A stretch of DNA of 64,000 bases. Source: Acidobacteriaceae bacterium KBS 89. Its GTDB lineage: Bacteria; Acidobacteriota; Terriglobia; Terriglobales; Acidobacteriaceae. Below are positions 26,996 through 36,202 of the stretch, one piece after another (the first letter of the stretch is position 1; the number at the start of each line of letters is the position of its first letter). The stretch lies in assembly GCA_000381605.1 (NCBI GenBank), contig KB906754.1, forward strand, positions 62,001-126,000, in the 5' to 3' direction. The position numbers and the translations under genes are program-made. The notes beneath the pieces were generated by a model. The model was not told where the DNA came from, searched no databases, and worked only from the letters and a program-made list of their open reading frames with translations.

Positions 26996-27799
26996 TTATG
27001 AGGAAGAAATTACCTCAAGCAACAGGTTGTCCCCCCACCGCAGCTCAATACTTTTACCCGGACCGGTCAAGGTAATCGTCCCATCAGCTGAGTTGAGCGC
27101 ACTCCCACTGTCAAAACCATACAAGCCGGAAGCGGTGGTAGAGAATACCCCCAAAGCGCGGGGAAATGATCTGCGGTCATTCGGTGAGGCTTCCGGCAGG
27201 CTGTAGACACCGTAGTAGTCTGCACGCCCTACCTTCCCTTGGCCACCAGCGCCTAAGACCGGGCCCACCCAGCCTGTTCGGAAGACCGAATCACCGCCGA
27301 CCTGCCTCGTAGTCCAGTTCGCCTCACTGACAATGCCCATGTCAGGCCCCCCGTCAGCAGGCAGGTACGCGTAGTTGACCTCCGCAAAGTTAGCAATCGC
27401 AATTGCCTTCGTCCTGAGCGGAATAGACTGCTTGCCATACCGAAGCCGCGTGAACCGAATCGACAGAGTGGCTGGCATCGAACCGTTGCGATTGCCGGCA
27501 ATCGATGCCACGACCTCGCCATCCAACTCGGCACCCGCCTTGAGATAGGTGCCCTCACTCACTGGAACCCTCTGCGTCGTCTTTACCACGATCGGTGTTC
27601 CAACCTGCACCTTGCCGGCACGAAGCGCTCGTTCCACCTTTACCGGCAGAGTTACACCTGGAGGTAGCGCCTCCAACTCCGAAACTGCGGCTTCACGTTG
27701 TGCAACCGCAGCTGCAACACACAAAAAAAACCCACCCAGCAAGAGAACGGCTCCGCGAGTCATGCGTACGGACTCACGCCTCAAAGCACCTTTCAGCAT
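26996..27799 (-). CDS. Exported protein of unknown function
   Basis: A 267-residue protein with a hydrophobic leader (LLLGGFFLCVAAAVAQ), the start probably being the first ATG or the ATG at residue 13 (27763). The mature part is beta-rich, with a segment resembling TrbI/VirB10-like or acidobacterial exported proteins: KVQVGTPIVVKTTQRVPVSEGTYLKAGAELDGEV, then a Gly-rich middle and PLRTKAIAIANF. No catalytic motif is visible. It lies just past the rimO remnant, on the opposite strand, with no cotranscribed neighbour. Function unknown. Confidence 0.75.
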   Translation of the reverse strand: MLKGALRRESVRMTRGAVLLLGGFFLCVAAAVAQREAAVSELEALPPGVTLPVKVERALRAGKVQVGTPIVVKTTQRVPVSEGTYLKAGAELDGEVVASIAGNRNGSMPATLSIRFTRLRYGKQSIPLRTKAIAIANFAEVNYAYLPADGGPDMGIVSEANWTTRQVGGDSVFRTGWVGPVLGAGGQGKVGRADYYGVYSLPEASPNDRRSFPRALGVFSTTASGLYGFDSGSALNSADGTITLTGPGKSIELRWGDNLLLEVISSS

Positions 27800-28073
27800 G
27801 TGAGTTCCTCTCTACATTTCAATGTGCGTTTTGCTGCGAGACAAAGAGAAATTAAAGCCACCTCGTGAAAAAGTCTACATCCGCCCACCGCAGCAAAACA
27901 TCTCGCAACTGCAACAGGCCAAACACAAGAACCCAATGCACAACGTCGCCCAGGTCATCTTGCCAAAGTCGAGGGCCCACGCATAAGGCACCTCGCACCC
28001 ATTAGACGCACGCGATTGTTACTCTTTCATCGCACTTTGTCGCCCACCCGAAAAGTATTAAACTAGGAGTGTT

Positions 28074-28304
28074 ATGTCGAAAGCCTCCAACCCGAAAGTC
28101 AAAGCTCTCCGCTGCCCTACCTGCCGCAACATCGTCCTTCCCTGGAGCGAAGACTTCCCCTTCTGCTCCGACCGTTGCCGCCGCATCGACCTCGGCAAAT
28201 GGGCCAGCGGCGACTACAAGGTCTCCACTCCAATCCAGGACCCCGACCTGCTGGAAGAACTGGCCCGCTCCAACAAGCACATCCGCCAGAACGACGAAGA
28301 CTAG
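28074..28304 (+). CDS. yacG: DNA gyrase inhibitor / zinc protein YacG
   Basis: A 76-residue zinc protein with the four cysteines of the YacG family: Cys14 and Cys17 in CPTC, Cys31 and Cys35 in CSDRC, followed by RRIDLGKWASG. E. coli YacG binds gyrase and inhibits DNA binding. Here it stands alone, not next to coaE or zapD. The preceding gene-free stretch (27800-28073) shows nothing recognisable. Its Pro-Trp-Ser-Glu-Asp central loop is longer than the minimum seen in the family. Confidence 0.85.
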   Translation: MSKASNPKVKALRCPTCRNIVLPWSEDFPFCSDRCRRIDLGKWASGDYKVSTPIQDPDLLEELARSNKHIRQNDED

Positions 28305-28554
28305 CCCTCACAAATCATTGATAACAAAGAACAAATTCATTGCCAGCTCGATCGCACGCCTCAACCCGGGACTCAACTCACTGTAAGGATAACCCACGCC
28401 GAATCAGGACTTTGACACAAAACAAGCTGTCAAATGGCGGGAAAATGGCCGAAGTCCGAACCTAACAATTGTCAAATCAATACTTTGTGACATTTTGCCG
28501 GGGAGTGGGGGCCAAACCCGTATAAAATCTCAGCAGCATTCGGCAAGACCCTAA

Positions 28555-29064
28555 ATGGCCAACTCCAACATCCAGATCCACCCTCCCTCCAAAAAAAAGA
28601 CCCTCTGGGCCTGGCTCATAGGCACTTTCTTCGGTGTAGGCCTGCTCAAACCCGGCCCGGGCACCTACGGCAGCATCTCCGCCGTTTTGCTCTGGTACGC
28701 CGCCGCCCACGTCCTGCACCTATCCCCAATTATCCTCGCACTCGGCACAGCCATAACCGCAATCATCGCCACATTCGGCGGCATCCGCGCCGCCACCATC
28801 GTCGCCAATGAATCCGGCCGCGAAGATCCCGGCCACGTCGTCATCGACGAGGTCGCCGGCCAACTCATCGCCCTCATCGCCATCCCCGCCGACTGGCCCC
28901 ACGCCGCCCTCTCCCTCCTACTCTTCCGCATCTTCGACATCTTCAAGCCCCCACCCATCCGCAAGCTGGAACGCCTGCCCGGCGGCACCGGCATCATATT
29001 CGACGACGCAGCCGCCGGCCTCTTCGCCCTGGCCGTCGCCCAGTTCATCCGCCTCTGGTTCTAG
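28555..29064 (+). CDS. pgpA: Phosphatidylglycerophosphatase A
   Basis: PgpA removes the phosphate from phosphatidylglycerophosphate to make phosphatidylglycerol. The 169-residue protein has GVGLLKPGPGTYGSISAVLLW near its start, the acidic DPGHVVIDEVAGQLIAL motif and FRIFDIFKPPPIRKLERLPGGTGIIFDDAAAG, all of which fit PgpA, plus four hydrophobic segments. The ATG at 28555 follows a 250-base gene-free stretch (28305-28554) with no obvious signal. The beta-propeller gene starts 49 bases downstream. Confidence 0.95.
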   Translation: MANSNIQIHPPSKKKTLWAWLIGTFFGVGLLKPGPGTYGSISAVLLWYAAAHVLHLSPIILALGTAITAIIATFGGIRAATIVANESGREDPGHVVIDEVAGQLIALIAIPADWPHAALSLLLFRIFDIFKPPPIRKLERLPGGTGIIFDDAAAGLFALAVAQFIRLWF

Positions 29065-29113
29065 GCACCTCTCAGTTGCGCTCCCCCGCACACCCGTCTA
29101 CGCTAATCCCAGC

Positions 29114-30187
29114 ATGACGACCCTCCGCTCCTTCCTGACGTCCGACAAGCCTGACGCCCCCGCCCCCCATCTCGACAGCGTCTCGCCCATCGCCGCCATG
29201 CCCGGTGGCGAAATCGACGTTCACGGCCAGCACCTGGAGCCCGACGGTGCCCACATGCCCCGCGCCACCATAGGAGACATCTCCGCTCCCGTCGTACTAA
29301 GCCGCCCAACCCGCGCCACCATCCGCGTCCCAGAAGGTACCATCTCCGGCGACCTCGTCCTCCATCGTAGCGCCACCGGGAGCAACGCCCTCACCCTCCG
29401 TGTCGCCGTTCCCATGGCCGAAAACCTCCACCCCGTCGCCAACCCCGCAGTCGACGCCGAAGGCAACGTCTACGCCACCGTCTCCGGCACACGCGGCCAG
29501 GCCGTCCCTGTCTCCATCTTTCAAATTCAACGCGACTTCCAGGTCCGCCCCTTCGTCCGCGATCTTCTCAACGCGACTGGCCTCGCCTTCGACTCCAACG
29601 GGTACCTCTACGCCAGCTCACGCGCCGAAGGCACCGTCTACCGTATCTCCCCCGACGGCGCCATCTCTTCCTACGCCGAGGGCATGGGCATCGCCACCGG
29701 CATCGCCTTCGACCGCGACGGCAATCTCTTCGTCGGCGATCGCTCCGGCACCATCTTCAAAATCGGCCGCGCCAACTCCGACGGCATCAGCGGCGAGATC
29801 TTCGTCTACGCCACACTCGAACCAAGCATCGCCGCCTACCATCTCGCCTTCAACAGCGCAGGAACGCTCTTCGTCACCGGACCAACAACTTCATCGAATC
29901 AATCGATTCACGCCATCGATCGTGATGGCAACACAACGGTCTATTATCAAGGCCTCGGTCGCGCTCAGGGTATGGCCTTCGACGTCGACGACAACCTCTA
30001 CGTCGCTGCCAGCCTCCGCGGCCAGCGCGGCATCGTCCGCATCACACCACGTCACGAAGCCTCCCTCGTCGTCTCCGGCAACAACCTCGTAGGCCTCGCC
30101 TTCCTCGAAGACGGCAACGCCACACTCGCCACCCGCGAAGCCCTCTACCACGTCTCGCTCGACATTGAAGGCCGCAAGCTTATCTAA
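29114..30187 (+). CDS. IPT/TIG plus NHL-type beta-propeller protein
   Basis: A 357-residue protein with an N-terminal immunoglobulin-like IPT/TIG domain (residues about 17-100; LDSVSPIAAMPGGEIDVHGQHL). It is followed by NHL/SMP-30-type propeller repeats such as NATGLAFDSNGYLYASSRAEGTVYRISPDG and GIAFDRDGNLFVGDRSGTIFKI. No signal peptide is evident. The metal-binding residues of gluconolactonases are not clearly present, so an enzymatic role is not supported. The start was chosen at the ATG that begins the IPT domain. Confidence 0.8.
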   Translation: MTTLRSFLTSDKPDAPAPHLDSVSPIAAMPGGEIDVHGQHLEPDGAHMPRATIGDISAPVVLSRPTRATIRVPEGTISGDLVLHRSATGSNALTLRVAVPMAENLHPVANPAVDAEGNVYATVSGTRGQAVPVSIFQIQRDFQVRPFVRDLLNATGLAFDSNGYLYASSRAEGTVYRISPDGAISSYAEGMGIATGIAFDRDGNLFVGDRSGTIFKIGRANSDGISGEIFVYATLEPSIAAYHLAFNSAGTLFVTGPTTSSNQSIHAIDRDGNTTVYYQGLGRAQGMAFDVDDNLYVAASLRGQRGIVRITPRHEASLVVSGNNLVGLAFLEDGNATLATREALYHVSLDIEGRKLI

Positions 30188-30214
30188 ACCCCCGAATCTA
30201 TCGACCACAGGGAT

Positions 30215-31213
30215 CTATCGCAGCTCCGCGAAACCAAACACACCCTGCCCCGCCTGGATCGAATGAACATCCACAACCGCCTCCGCCTGCCGGATCTGCC
30301 GTTCGACCAGACTGGCCGCCTCCACGTTCTTGCTCTCGTGAAGGTATTTGGCATACTGCCTCAACGCGCTCACATAAGCTGGATGCCCCCACCCAAGCTG
30401 TGCGCTCATCGCCGCCATTCCGCGTTGCATATGGGGTCCCGCGTCAAACAAATCACCAGACTTCCAGTAGGCGTACCCCAACAAGAAATCGCCCAGGCCA
30501 ATTGGAAAATCGAACATCGCCAGCTTCTCCCTCGCATCATCGATGGCAACCTTCAGCAGCGGAATCGCAGACGCACACTCCTTGAGATTGCAAAGCGCAA
30601 TCGAGAGCGCATACCGCGCCGTTATCCTGTCAATAACCCCGGACTGTTCGTTCGCAACAAATTCAGCGACCGCCTTCTGCGCATAATCTCTCGCCTTCTC
30701 AAACTTGTGTTGCGCAAGAGAGAGCGCCGCGAGATCGCTCCAACTGCGCGCAATCTGCAATCGGTCGTCAAGCTTCTCTCTGAGCCTCAACGCCTCCAGC
30801 TCTTCCTTTTCGCTCTCGCGCAGCCTTCCCATCGCAACATGCAGACTGCCCAGTTGGCTGACCGCAGTCGCCATATCTTTACTCGACTCTGCAGAACGAT
30901 GAAGCAAAGAAATTGCGTGCTCCAGTGTCGCCTCGGATCGCGCCCACTCCGCCGCGTCCTCATACAGCAGCGCAAGCTGCCGGTATGCATTGCCCAGTTC
31001 AACATCGGCCGCATGGTTGGCCTCGGCCTTTCGAATCGCCGCCTCCAGAATACCGATCCGGCGTGCAATCTCCTGTTTCAATCCAGTGCCTGTGCTTGTA
31101 GAAGCGACCACGGATGGCGAGCTTCCTCCTCCACCTTGAGCCGCCTGCTGACCTGAAGCAACGGAACACAACAACATCGAAAGAATGGGGCAGAAAAAAA
31201 GACGAACGTTCAT
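30215..31213 (-). CDS. Exported TPR-repeat protein
   Basis: A 332-residue exported protein with a signal peptide (CPILSMLLCSVASGQQ). Several tetratricopeptide repeats follow (for example LGNAYRQLALLYEDAAEWARSEATLEHAI, then LGSLHVAMGRLRESEKEELEAL and LAALSLAQHKFEKARDYAQKAV). Such proteins mediate protein-protein contacts in the periplasm or outside. A near-consensus promoter with palindromes lies about 200 bases upstream of the start, giving a long 5' leader. Confidence 0.85.
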   Translation of the reverse strand: MNVRLFFCPILSMLLCSVASGQQAAQGGGGSSPSVVASTSTGTGLKQEIARRIGILEAAIRKAEANHAADVELGNAYRQLALLYEDAAEWARSEATLEHAISLLHRSAESSKDMATAVSQLGSLHVAMGRLRESEKEELEALRLREKLDDRLQIARSWSDLAALSLAQHKFEKARDYAQKAVAEFVANEQSGVIDRITARYALSIALCNLKECASAIPLLKVAIDDAREKLAMFDFPIGLGDFLLGYAYWKSGDLFDAGPHMQRGMAAMSAQLGWGHPAYVSALRQYAKYLHESKNVEAASLVERQIRQAEAVVDVHSIQAGQGVFGFAELR

Positions 31214-31414
31214 CGCGGTCTCCTGAGTTTCTCGGTTAAGCGCGCATCCAAGAGCGCTGTGAAGACAAAGGCTCCCTTTCGCGTTCTGCAGCGTGAAAGT
31301 CTCGTCACGCTAAAGAACACGGCACAAGTTCATTTGCAAAAGCGGCAAGTCAAGGCAAAGGGAAAGCGCCACCGGGGCGTCTGCCCTCATGAAGCAGTTA
31401 CAACGCAAGGCAAA

Positions 31415-31442
31415 GTTATACGAAGTATTTCGTAGTTGTCAA
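31415..31442 (-). promoter_or_regulatory. Near-consensus sigma70-type promoter for the TPR gene
   Basis: On the minus strand TTGACA (31442-31437) and TATAAC (31420-31415) are separated by 16 bases. They lie inside the 535-base intergenic stretch 31214-31748 and point towards the TPR gene, whose start is about 200 bases downstream. Confidence 0.65.
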
Positions 31443-31455
31443 CGAAAAGTTTCGT
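31419..31455. promoter_or_regulatory. Two spaced inverted repeats, possible BlaI/MecI-type operators
   Basis: Site 1 (31419-31434) is TACGAA-GTAT-TTCGTA; site 2 (31442-31455) is ACGAAA-AG-TTTCGT. Both are perfect, share TTTCGTAG on the plus strand, and have centres 22 bases apart (two helical turns). Site 1 fills the spacer of the minus-strand promoter, so binding would block the TPR gene. The rest of 31214-31748 shows nothing coding. Confidence 0.65.
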
Positions 31456-31748
31456 AGTAAACCCTAATTCATCGCAAATCAAGCAGGGATACGGACGTCC
31501 TTCTCCCAAATCTCAACCGACAACTTGCATCTTCAAACGATTTGCGGGCCAAATCGAATTCTCTTTCGGTGCACGCTCGATTCATGCCCTTCCAGCCTTT
31601 CTATTTGCGCAGGTTAGACAATGGACCAGTCCCGCGGTTAGGCAGGGAACCAAAATAATTCAGATGACTTGGGAATCGCCCCTTACGTAGAATCGAGGAC
31701 GCCGGCCATAGTCGAGCCTGGACACGACCTGAAAAATCATACGTACGC

Positions 31749-33530
31749 ATGAGGGAAAGTACTGTGGAATCGCGTCTTTATAGCAGGCTTCTGGTTCGAC
31801 TCCTTGCCTTACCTATTGCAGCTCTCACTGTCCTGGCAATCGTCCTTGGCTACGGTCTGCAACGCGTCCAGGAAAGTGCTGCCGTTGTCGATCGCGCCGA
31901 CGTGGTCATCCTCCACGCCAACCGCCTGATCAAACTGATGGTGGATGAGGAGACTGGCCTGCGCGGATATCTCCTTACGCGCAATCCCGTCTTTCTCGAG
32001 CCGCTGCACCAGGCTGACCAGCAAATCGAGCCCGAATTCAATACGTTGTTCAGCCTGGTCCGCCGCCCAGACCAGGTCGCCAGGCTCCAGCGTCTACAGG
32101 CCACACATAGGGAGTGGGAGAAGAAAGCCCATCAGGACATTCAATCTCCGATGGACGCATCTGCGATCGAGCAGCACCTGCTCCAACGCAAACAGGCCAT
32201 GGACAGCCTCCGCTCCCTAATGGATGAGTTCGTCAATATCGTCATCGGACGCCGCGCCGAACGCTCTGCCGAAGACTTCCAAGTCCAACGCAACGCCAGA
32301 ATTGCTCTGATCGGAGCCATCGCCTTGGTCGGTACCTTGCTCGTGTGGGAGACGCGGCGAGTCTTCCATAGGCTCACCGACACATACAACAATCAAATTA
32401 AGGAGGTGAAGCTTCGGAGCGAAGAGTCGGATGCACGCGAGCAGTGGCTCAACACCACCCTCCGCAGCATCGGCGATGCAGTCATCGCCTGCGACGTCGA
32501 TGGCAAGGTCGTCTTCATGAACCCCATCGCCGAGCAACTCACCGGCTGGAACGAGAGCGAGGCCCGCGGCCAGACTCTCCACAAAGTCTTCCCCATCTTC
32601 AACGAGGACACCCGCGAAGTGGTCGAGAACCCCGTCGACAAGGTGCGTCGTCTCGGCACCGTCGTCGGCCTCGCCAACCACACTTTCCTCGTCTCCAGAA
32701 AAGGCAAGGAGATCTGCATCGACGACAGCGGAGCACCCATCCGCAATAGTTCTGATCAAATGATTGGCGTCGTCCTCGTCTTCCGTGACATAACCGAGCG
32801 CCGAATGTCCGAAGGCGCACTGATGCGCGCCGAAAAATTGGCCACGGCGGGGCGCCTCGCCGCGACCATCGCGCATGAGGTCAACAATCCCCTCGAAGGT
32901 CTCACGAACCTGGTCTACATCGCCCGGCGTTCCGACAGTTTGAACGAAGTCCGTCAACTGTTGTCCCAGGCCGAAGACGAACTTGGCCGCATCGCCCACA
33001 TTACCCGTCAATCACTGGGTTTCTATCGCGAGACCTCGACTCCAGCGCACTTCATGCCCGCCACCATCGTCCGCGAGGTCACTGACTTCTACGCCTCTCG
33101 CGCCGCTAGACTTGGAATCTCATTCGTGGTCAACACCACAACGGAAAGAGAGGTTCTGGGCTCTCCCGGTGAGCTTCGTCAGGTCCTCTCCAACCTCGTC
33201 GCAAACAGTCTCGACGCCTGCACGATGGGCTCCGTAGTCCGAGTCGAAGCAAACTCCGCGATTGATCCTCGCAATCCCTCGCATACCGGCGTCCGCATCA
33301 CCATCGCCGATACCGGCCCCGGCATCCCGTCTGAGCATCTCGAAAGCATCTTCGAACCCTTCTTCACCACGAAAAAAGATACCGGCACAGGCCTGGGTCT
33401 TTGGGTTTCTCGCGAACTTGTCGAAAAACATGGCGGCAGTCTCCGCGTCCGCTCCCGCACCTCCGAACCCCTATGCGGCACCGTTTTTTCCATCTTCCTT
33501 CCAATGCGAAACGGCGCCTCGACAAATTAA
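31749..33530 (+). CDS. CHASE3/PAS sensor histidine kinase
   Basis: A 593-residue membrane kinase. A first membrane helix spans about residues 17-36. The CHASE3 extracytoplasmic sensor (about 40-180) contains VDEETGLRGYLLTRNPVFLEPL, and a second helix spans about 186-200. A PAS domain (about 233-350; AVIACDVDGKVVFMNPIAEQLTGW) precedes the HisKA domain with His376 in AATIAHEVNNPLEG. The ATPase domain (DTGPGIP, GTGLGLWVS) ends the protein. No response regulator is adjacent. The signal is unknown. Confidence 0.92.
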   Translation: MRESTVESRLYSRLLVRLLALPIAALTVLAIVLGYGLQRVQESAAVVDRADVVILHANRLIKLMVDEETGLRGYLLTRNPVFLEPLHQADQQIEPEFNTLFSLVRRPDQVARLQRLQATHREWEKKAHQDIQSPMDASAIEQHLLQRKQAMDSLRSLMDEFVNIVIGRRAERSAEDFQVQRNARIALIGAIALVGTLLVWETRRVFHRLTDTYNNQIKEVKLRSEESDAREQWLNTTLRSIGDAVIACDVDGKVVFMNPIAEQLTGWNESEARGQTLHKVFPIFNEDTREVVENPVDKVRRLGTVVGLANHTFLVSRKGKEICIDDSGAPIRNSSDQMIGVVLVFRDITERRMSEGALMRAEKLATAGRLAATIAHEVNNPLEGLTNLVYIARRSDSLNEVRQLLSQAEDELGRIAHITRQSLGFYRETSTPAHFMPATIVREVTDFYASRAARLGISFVVNTTTEREVLGSPGELRQVLSNLVANSLDACTMGSVVRVEANSAIDPRNPSHTGVRITIADTGPGIPSEHLESIFEPFFTTKKDTGTGLGLWVSRELVEKHGGSLRVRSRTSEPLCGTVFSIFLPMRNGASTN

Positions 33531-33587
33531 TCGCCAGAGTCCCAGCCCTCCGTGCGTCATCTTAACTATGTGCAGAGGAGCCGCTTC

Positions 33588-34025
33588 ATGACTAACACTA
33601 CAAAACAAGCTTCGCCCAACACCACCGCAGTCTTTGATATCAACAAGATCGCCGGAAACTTTCCCGCCGCCGCCGACACCATGCTTATCGACACGCGCCT
33701 CACCGACGAGCAAAACGCCAGCGCCCGTGTCTTTCGCGTCTATCGACCCACGCCCGCGCACTATCACGCAACCTGCGATGAATATCTTCTGGTCGTCTCC
33801 GGCCGCGCAACATTTTTCCTTGGCGACTCACCACACTTTGAAGTCGGCCCCGGTCAGCTCATATTCTTCAAGCAGGGCACCGTTCACGGCACACCCGAGA
33901 TCCTCGAGGAGCCCTTCGTCGTCCTGGCAGTCGACACCCCACGGCGCGACCCCAGGGACATCATCTTCATCAACCCCGCCGACGGCACGCCGGAGAGCTT
34001 CATCCAAAGCAAGCCTATCTATTGA
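33588..34025 (+). CDS. Cupin-domain protein
   Basis: A 145-residue single-domain cupin. Cupin motif 1 is degenerate (YHATCDEYLLVVSGRATFFLG) and motif 2 is GQLIFFKQGTVHGT, so two or three of the usual metal-binding His/Glu ligands are present. The N-terminus (TTAVFDINKIAGNFPAA) precedes the barrel. The ATG at 33588 is preferred over 33552 because GAGGAG lies 7 bases upstream. It starts 57 bases after the kinase gene. Function unknown. Confidence 0.82.
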   Translation: MTNTTKQASPNTTAVFDINKIAGNFPAAADTMLIDTRLTDEQNASARVFRVYRPTPAHYHATCDEYLLVVSGRATFFLGDSPHFEVGPGQLIFFKQGTVHGTPEILEEPFVVLAVDTPRRDPRDIIFINPADGTPESFIQSKPIY

Positions 34026-34114
34026 AGGAACTCCGCGGCGTCTCGGCGAAATCGATTCACAACCGATATCATCGAGAAAAGTCCATCAATCCGGCGGAAA
34101 GACTCTACTCAAAC

Positions 34115-35386
34115 ATGATCGCTGAAATTATCGCAGCTGGCTCCGAGATGCTCACGCCCTTCCGCCAGGACACCAACTCTCTCTACCTCACCGAGGGTCT
34201 CAACGACCTCGGAGTTCAGGTCGCCTTCAAGACCATCGTCGGCGACAACCTCGCTCATCTCACCAGCGCCGCCATCATCGCAATCTCCCGCGTCGACATC
34301 GTCATCTTCTCCGGCGGCCTCGGCCCCACCGAGGACGACCTCACACGCGAAGCCGCCGCCGCCGCACTCGGTATCGACCTTCACGCTGACAACGCCGTCC
34401 TCGCCGCACTCTACAAGCGCTTCGCCGCGCGTCAGATGGTGATGCCCTCCAACAATGCCAAGCAGGCAAACGTCCTAGACGGCGCTGACGTCATCCACAA
34501 CAAATACGGCAGCGCACCCGCCCAGTTCCTCGACACAACAATCCTCGACACGAACGGCAAACCCGTTCGCAAGATCGTCATCCTCCTCCCCGGCCCGCCC
34601 AAGGAACTCAAGCCGCTCTTCGATGATGAGGTGAAGCCGCGCCTCGCCGCATCCCTTCCCGTGCGTCACCTTGCCAAGCGCATCCTCCGGATGGCCCTCA
34701 TTCCCGAGTCGCACATCGACGCCCGCACCGCGCCCATCTACCAGCAGTACCCTGATGTCGAGACCACAATCCTCGCCGGCTCCGGCGAAATTCAGCTCCA
34801 CTTCCTCTGCGCCAAACCCACACTAGCCGATGCCGATGCCCGCCTCGACGAACTCACCGAAAAGATCGAAGCCGAAATGGAAGACGCCATCTTCTCGTCG
34901 CATGGCGAGTCCCTCGAAGAGGTCGTGCTTCTCAACCTAGGCCTTCGTCATCTCACCCTCGCCACCGCTGAGAGTTGCACGGGCGGTCTCCTCGCAGAGC
35001 GACTCACCGCCGTCCCCGGCAGCTCGCGTTATTTCCTCGGCGGCGCGGTCGTCTACAGCGACGCACTCAAAACTACTTTCGCTGGAGTCCCCACCGAACT
35101 CATCGCAACCAAAGGTCCCGTCTCACCCGAGGTCGCGCGCGCACTAGCCGAGGGCATGCGCGTCCGCACCGGCGCCGCCCTCGGCATCTCCATCACCGGC
35201 ATCGCCGGCCCTGGCCCCGGCGCTCCCGGCCCCGACGCCAACAAACCCATCGGCCTCGTCTACATTGCCTTAGCCGACTCCCAGAACACGCAAGTGAAAG
35301 AGTTCCAGCTTCCCGGCGACCGTGAACGCATTCGCTTGTGGGCCAGCCAGCACGCACTCGAACTCATCCGCCACCACCTTCTTTAG
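34115..35386 (+). CDS. cinA: CinA-family protein
   Basis: A two-domain CinA of 423 residues: an N-terminal MoCF/molybdopterin-binding-like domain (IAEIIAAGSEMLTPFRQDTNS; FSGGLGPTEDDLTREA) and a C-terminal CinA domain (TAESCTGGLLAERLTAVPGSS; SITGIAGPGPG) that in some bacteria acts as nicotinamide-mononucleotide deamidase. The N-terminal domain can have ADP-ribose pyrophosphatase activity. The frame is open to 34022, but the conserved N-terminus begins at the ATG at 34115. Regulation by competence or DNA damage is species-dependent. Confidence 0.93.
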   Translation: MIAEIIAAGSEMLTPFRQDTNSLYLTEGLNDLGVQVAFKTIVGDNLAHLTSAAIIAISRVDIVIFSGGLGPTEDDLTREAAAAALGIDLHADNAVLAALYKRFAARQMVMPSNNAKQANVLDGADVIHNKYGSAPAQFLDTTILDTNGKPVRKIVILLPGPPKELKPLFDDEVKPRLAASLPVRHLAKRILRMALIPESHIDARTAPIYQQYPDVETTILAGSGEIQLHFLCAKPTLADADARLDELTEKIEAEMEDAIFSSHGESLEEVVLLNLGLRHLTLATAESCTGGLLAERLTAVPGSSRYFLGGAVVYSDALKTTFAGVPTELIATKGPVSPEVARALAEGMRVRTGAALGISITGIAGPGPGAPGPDANKPIGLVYIALADSQNTQVKEFQLPGDRERIRLWASQHALELIRHHLL

Positions 35387-35590
35387 AGTGGGCAATATCC
35401 AAAACTGCCCGTTCGAGTTCTTGCGATTAGCCGCAATACCTTAGCCCTCCAACTACTCGTCCGCGTTATGGGGGCTGTGCCGGCGCTTGCTTCCATCACC
35501 CGAAACTCGCCTCCTCGTCAATCCGTCAAATCAATCAGACAAGTCCCAGACTGAGAACTCCTCCACCTTGCTAAACTCATCCAGACGACC

Positions 35591-36202
35591 ATGAACCCCT
35601 GGCTCATCTCCATTCCGCTCGCATATCTCCTGGGATCCATCCCCTTCGGCTATCTCCTCGTCAAAATCTTCCTCAAGCAGGACATCCGCGCCACGGGCAG
35701 CGGCAACATCGGCGCGACCAACGTCGCCCGCTCCGGTGCCAAGGGACTCGGCATCGCCACCCTCCTCCTCGATTGCGGCAAAGCCTTTCTTGCCGTCAAA
35801 ATTGCACAGCTCATCGCACCAGACAACTACGACCTCGCCGTCGTCGCTGCAGTCGCTGCCATCCTTGGCCACGTCTTTCCAATCTGGCTTGGCTTTCGCG
35901 GCGGCAAAGGTGTCGCCAGCGCCCTTGGCGTCTTCCTCGCCCTCTCCCCAGCGGCCGCAGGCTGCACCTTCGCCATCTTCCTCGTCATCTTCCTCATCAC
36001 TCATTACGTCTCGCTGGCCTCCATCATCGGCTCGGCCTTCTTCCCGCTCTTCGGCTTCTACTTCGTGCCCTACCGAACTCCCATCGTCATCGCCGGCTTC
36101 CTCTTCATCCCGCTCCTCATCATCGTCAAACACCACGAAAACATTCGCCGTCTGCTAGGCGGCACCGAAAGCCGCTTCGGCAAGAAAAAGGCGGCCGCAT
36201 GA
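35591..36202 (+). CDS. plsY: Acyl-phosphate glycerol-3-phosphate acyltransferase
   Basis: PlsY transfers an acyl group from acyl-phosphate to glycerol-3-phosphate, the first step of phospholipid synthesis. The 203-residue membrane protein has the three family motifs: SIPFGYLLVKI with GSGNIGATNVARSG, FPIWLGFRGGKGVA, and the later HHENIRRLLGGTESRFG. Five hydrophobic segments are visible. Its stop overlaps the gpsA start by four bases (ATGA), so the enzymes making and using glycerol-3-phosphate are cotranslated. Confidence 0.96.
   Translation: MNPWLISIPLAYLLGSIPFGYLLVKIFLKQDIRATGSGNIGATNVARSGAKGLGIATLLLDCGKAFLAVKIAQLIAPDNYDLAVVAAVAAILGHVFPIWLGFRGGKGVASALGVFLALSPAAAGCTFAIFLVIFLITHYVSLASIIGSAFFPLFGFYFVPYRTPIVIAGFLFIPLLIIVKHHENIRRLLGGTESRFGKKKAAA

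Noticed and set aside
35390..35415. Terminator after cinA
   Set aside because: Only a 5-bp stem (GGGCA / TGCCC) with an 11-base loop is present, too weak to report.
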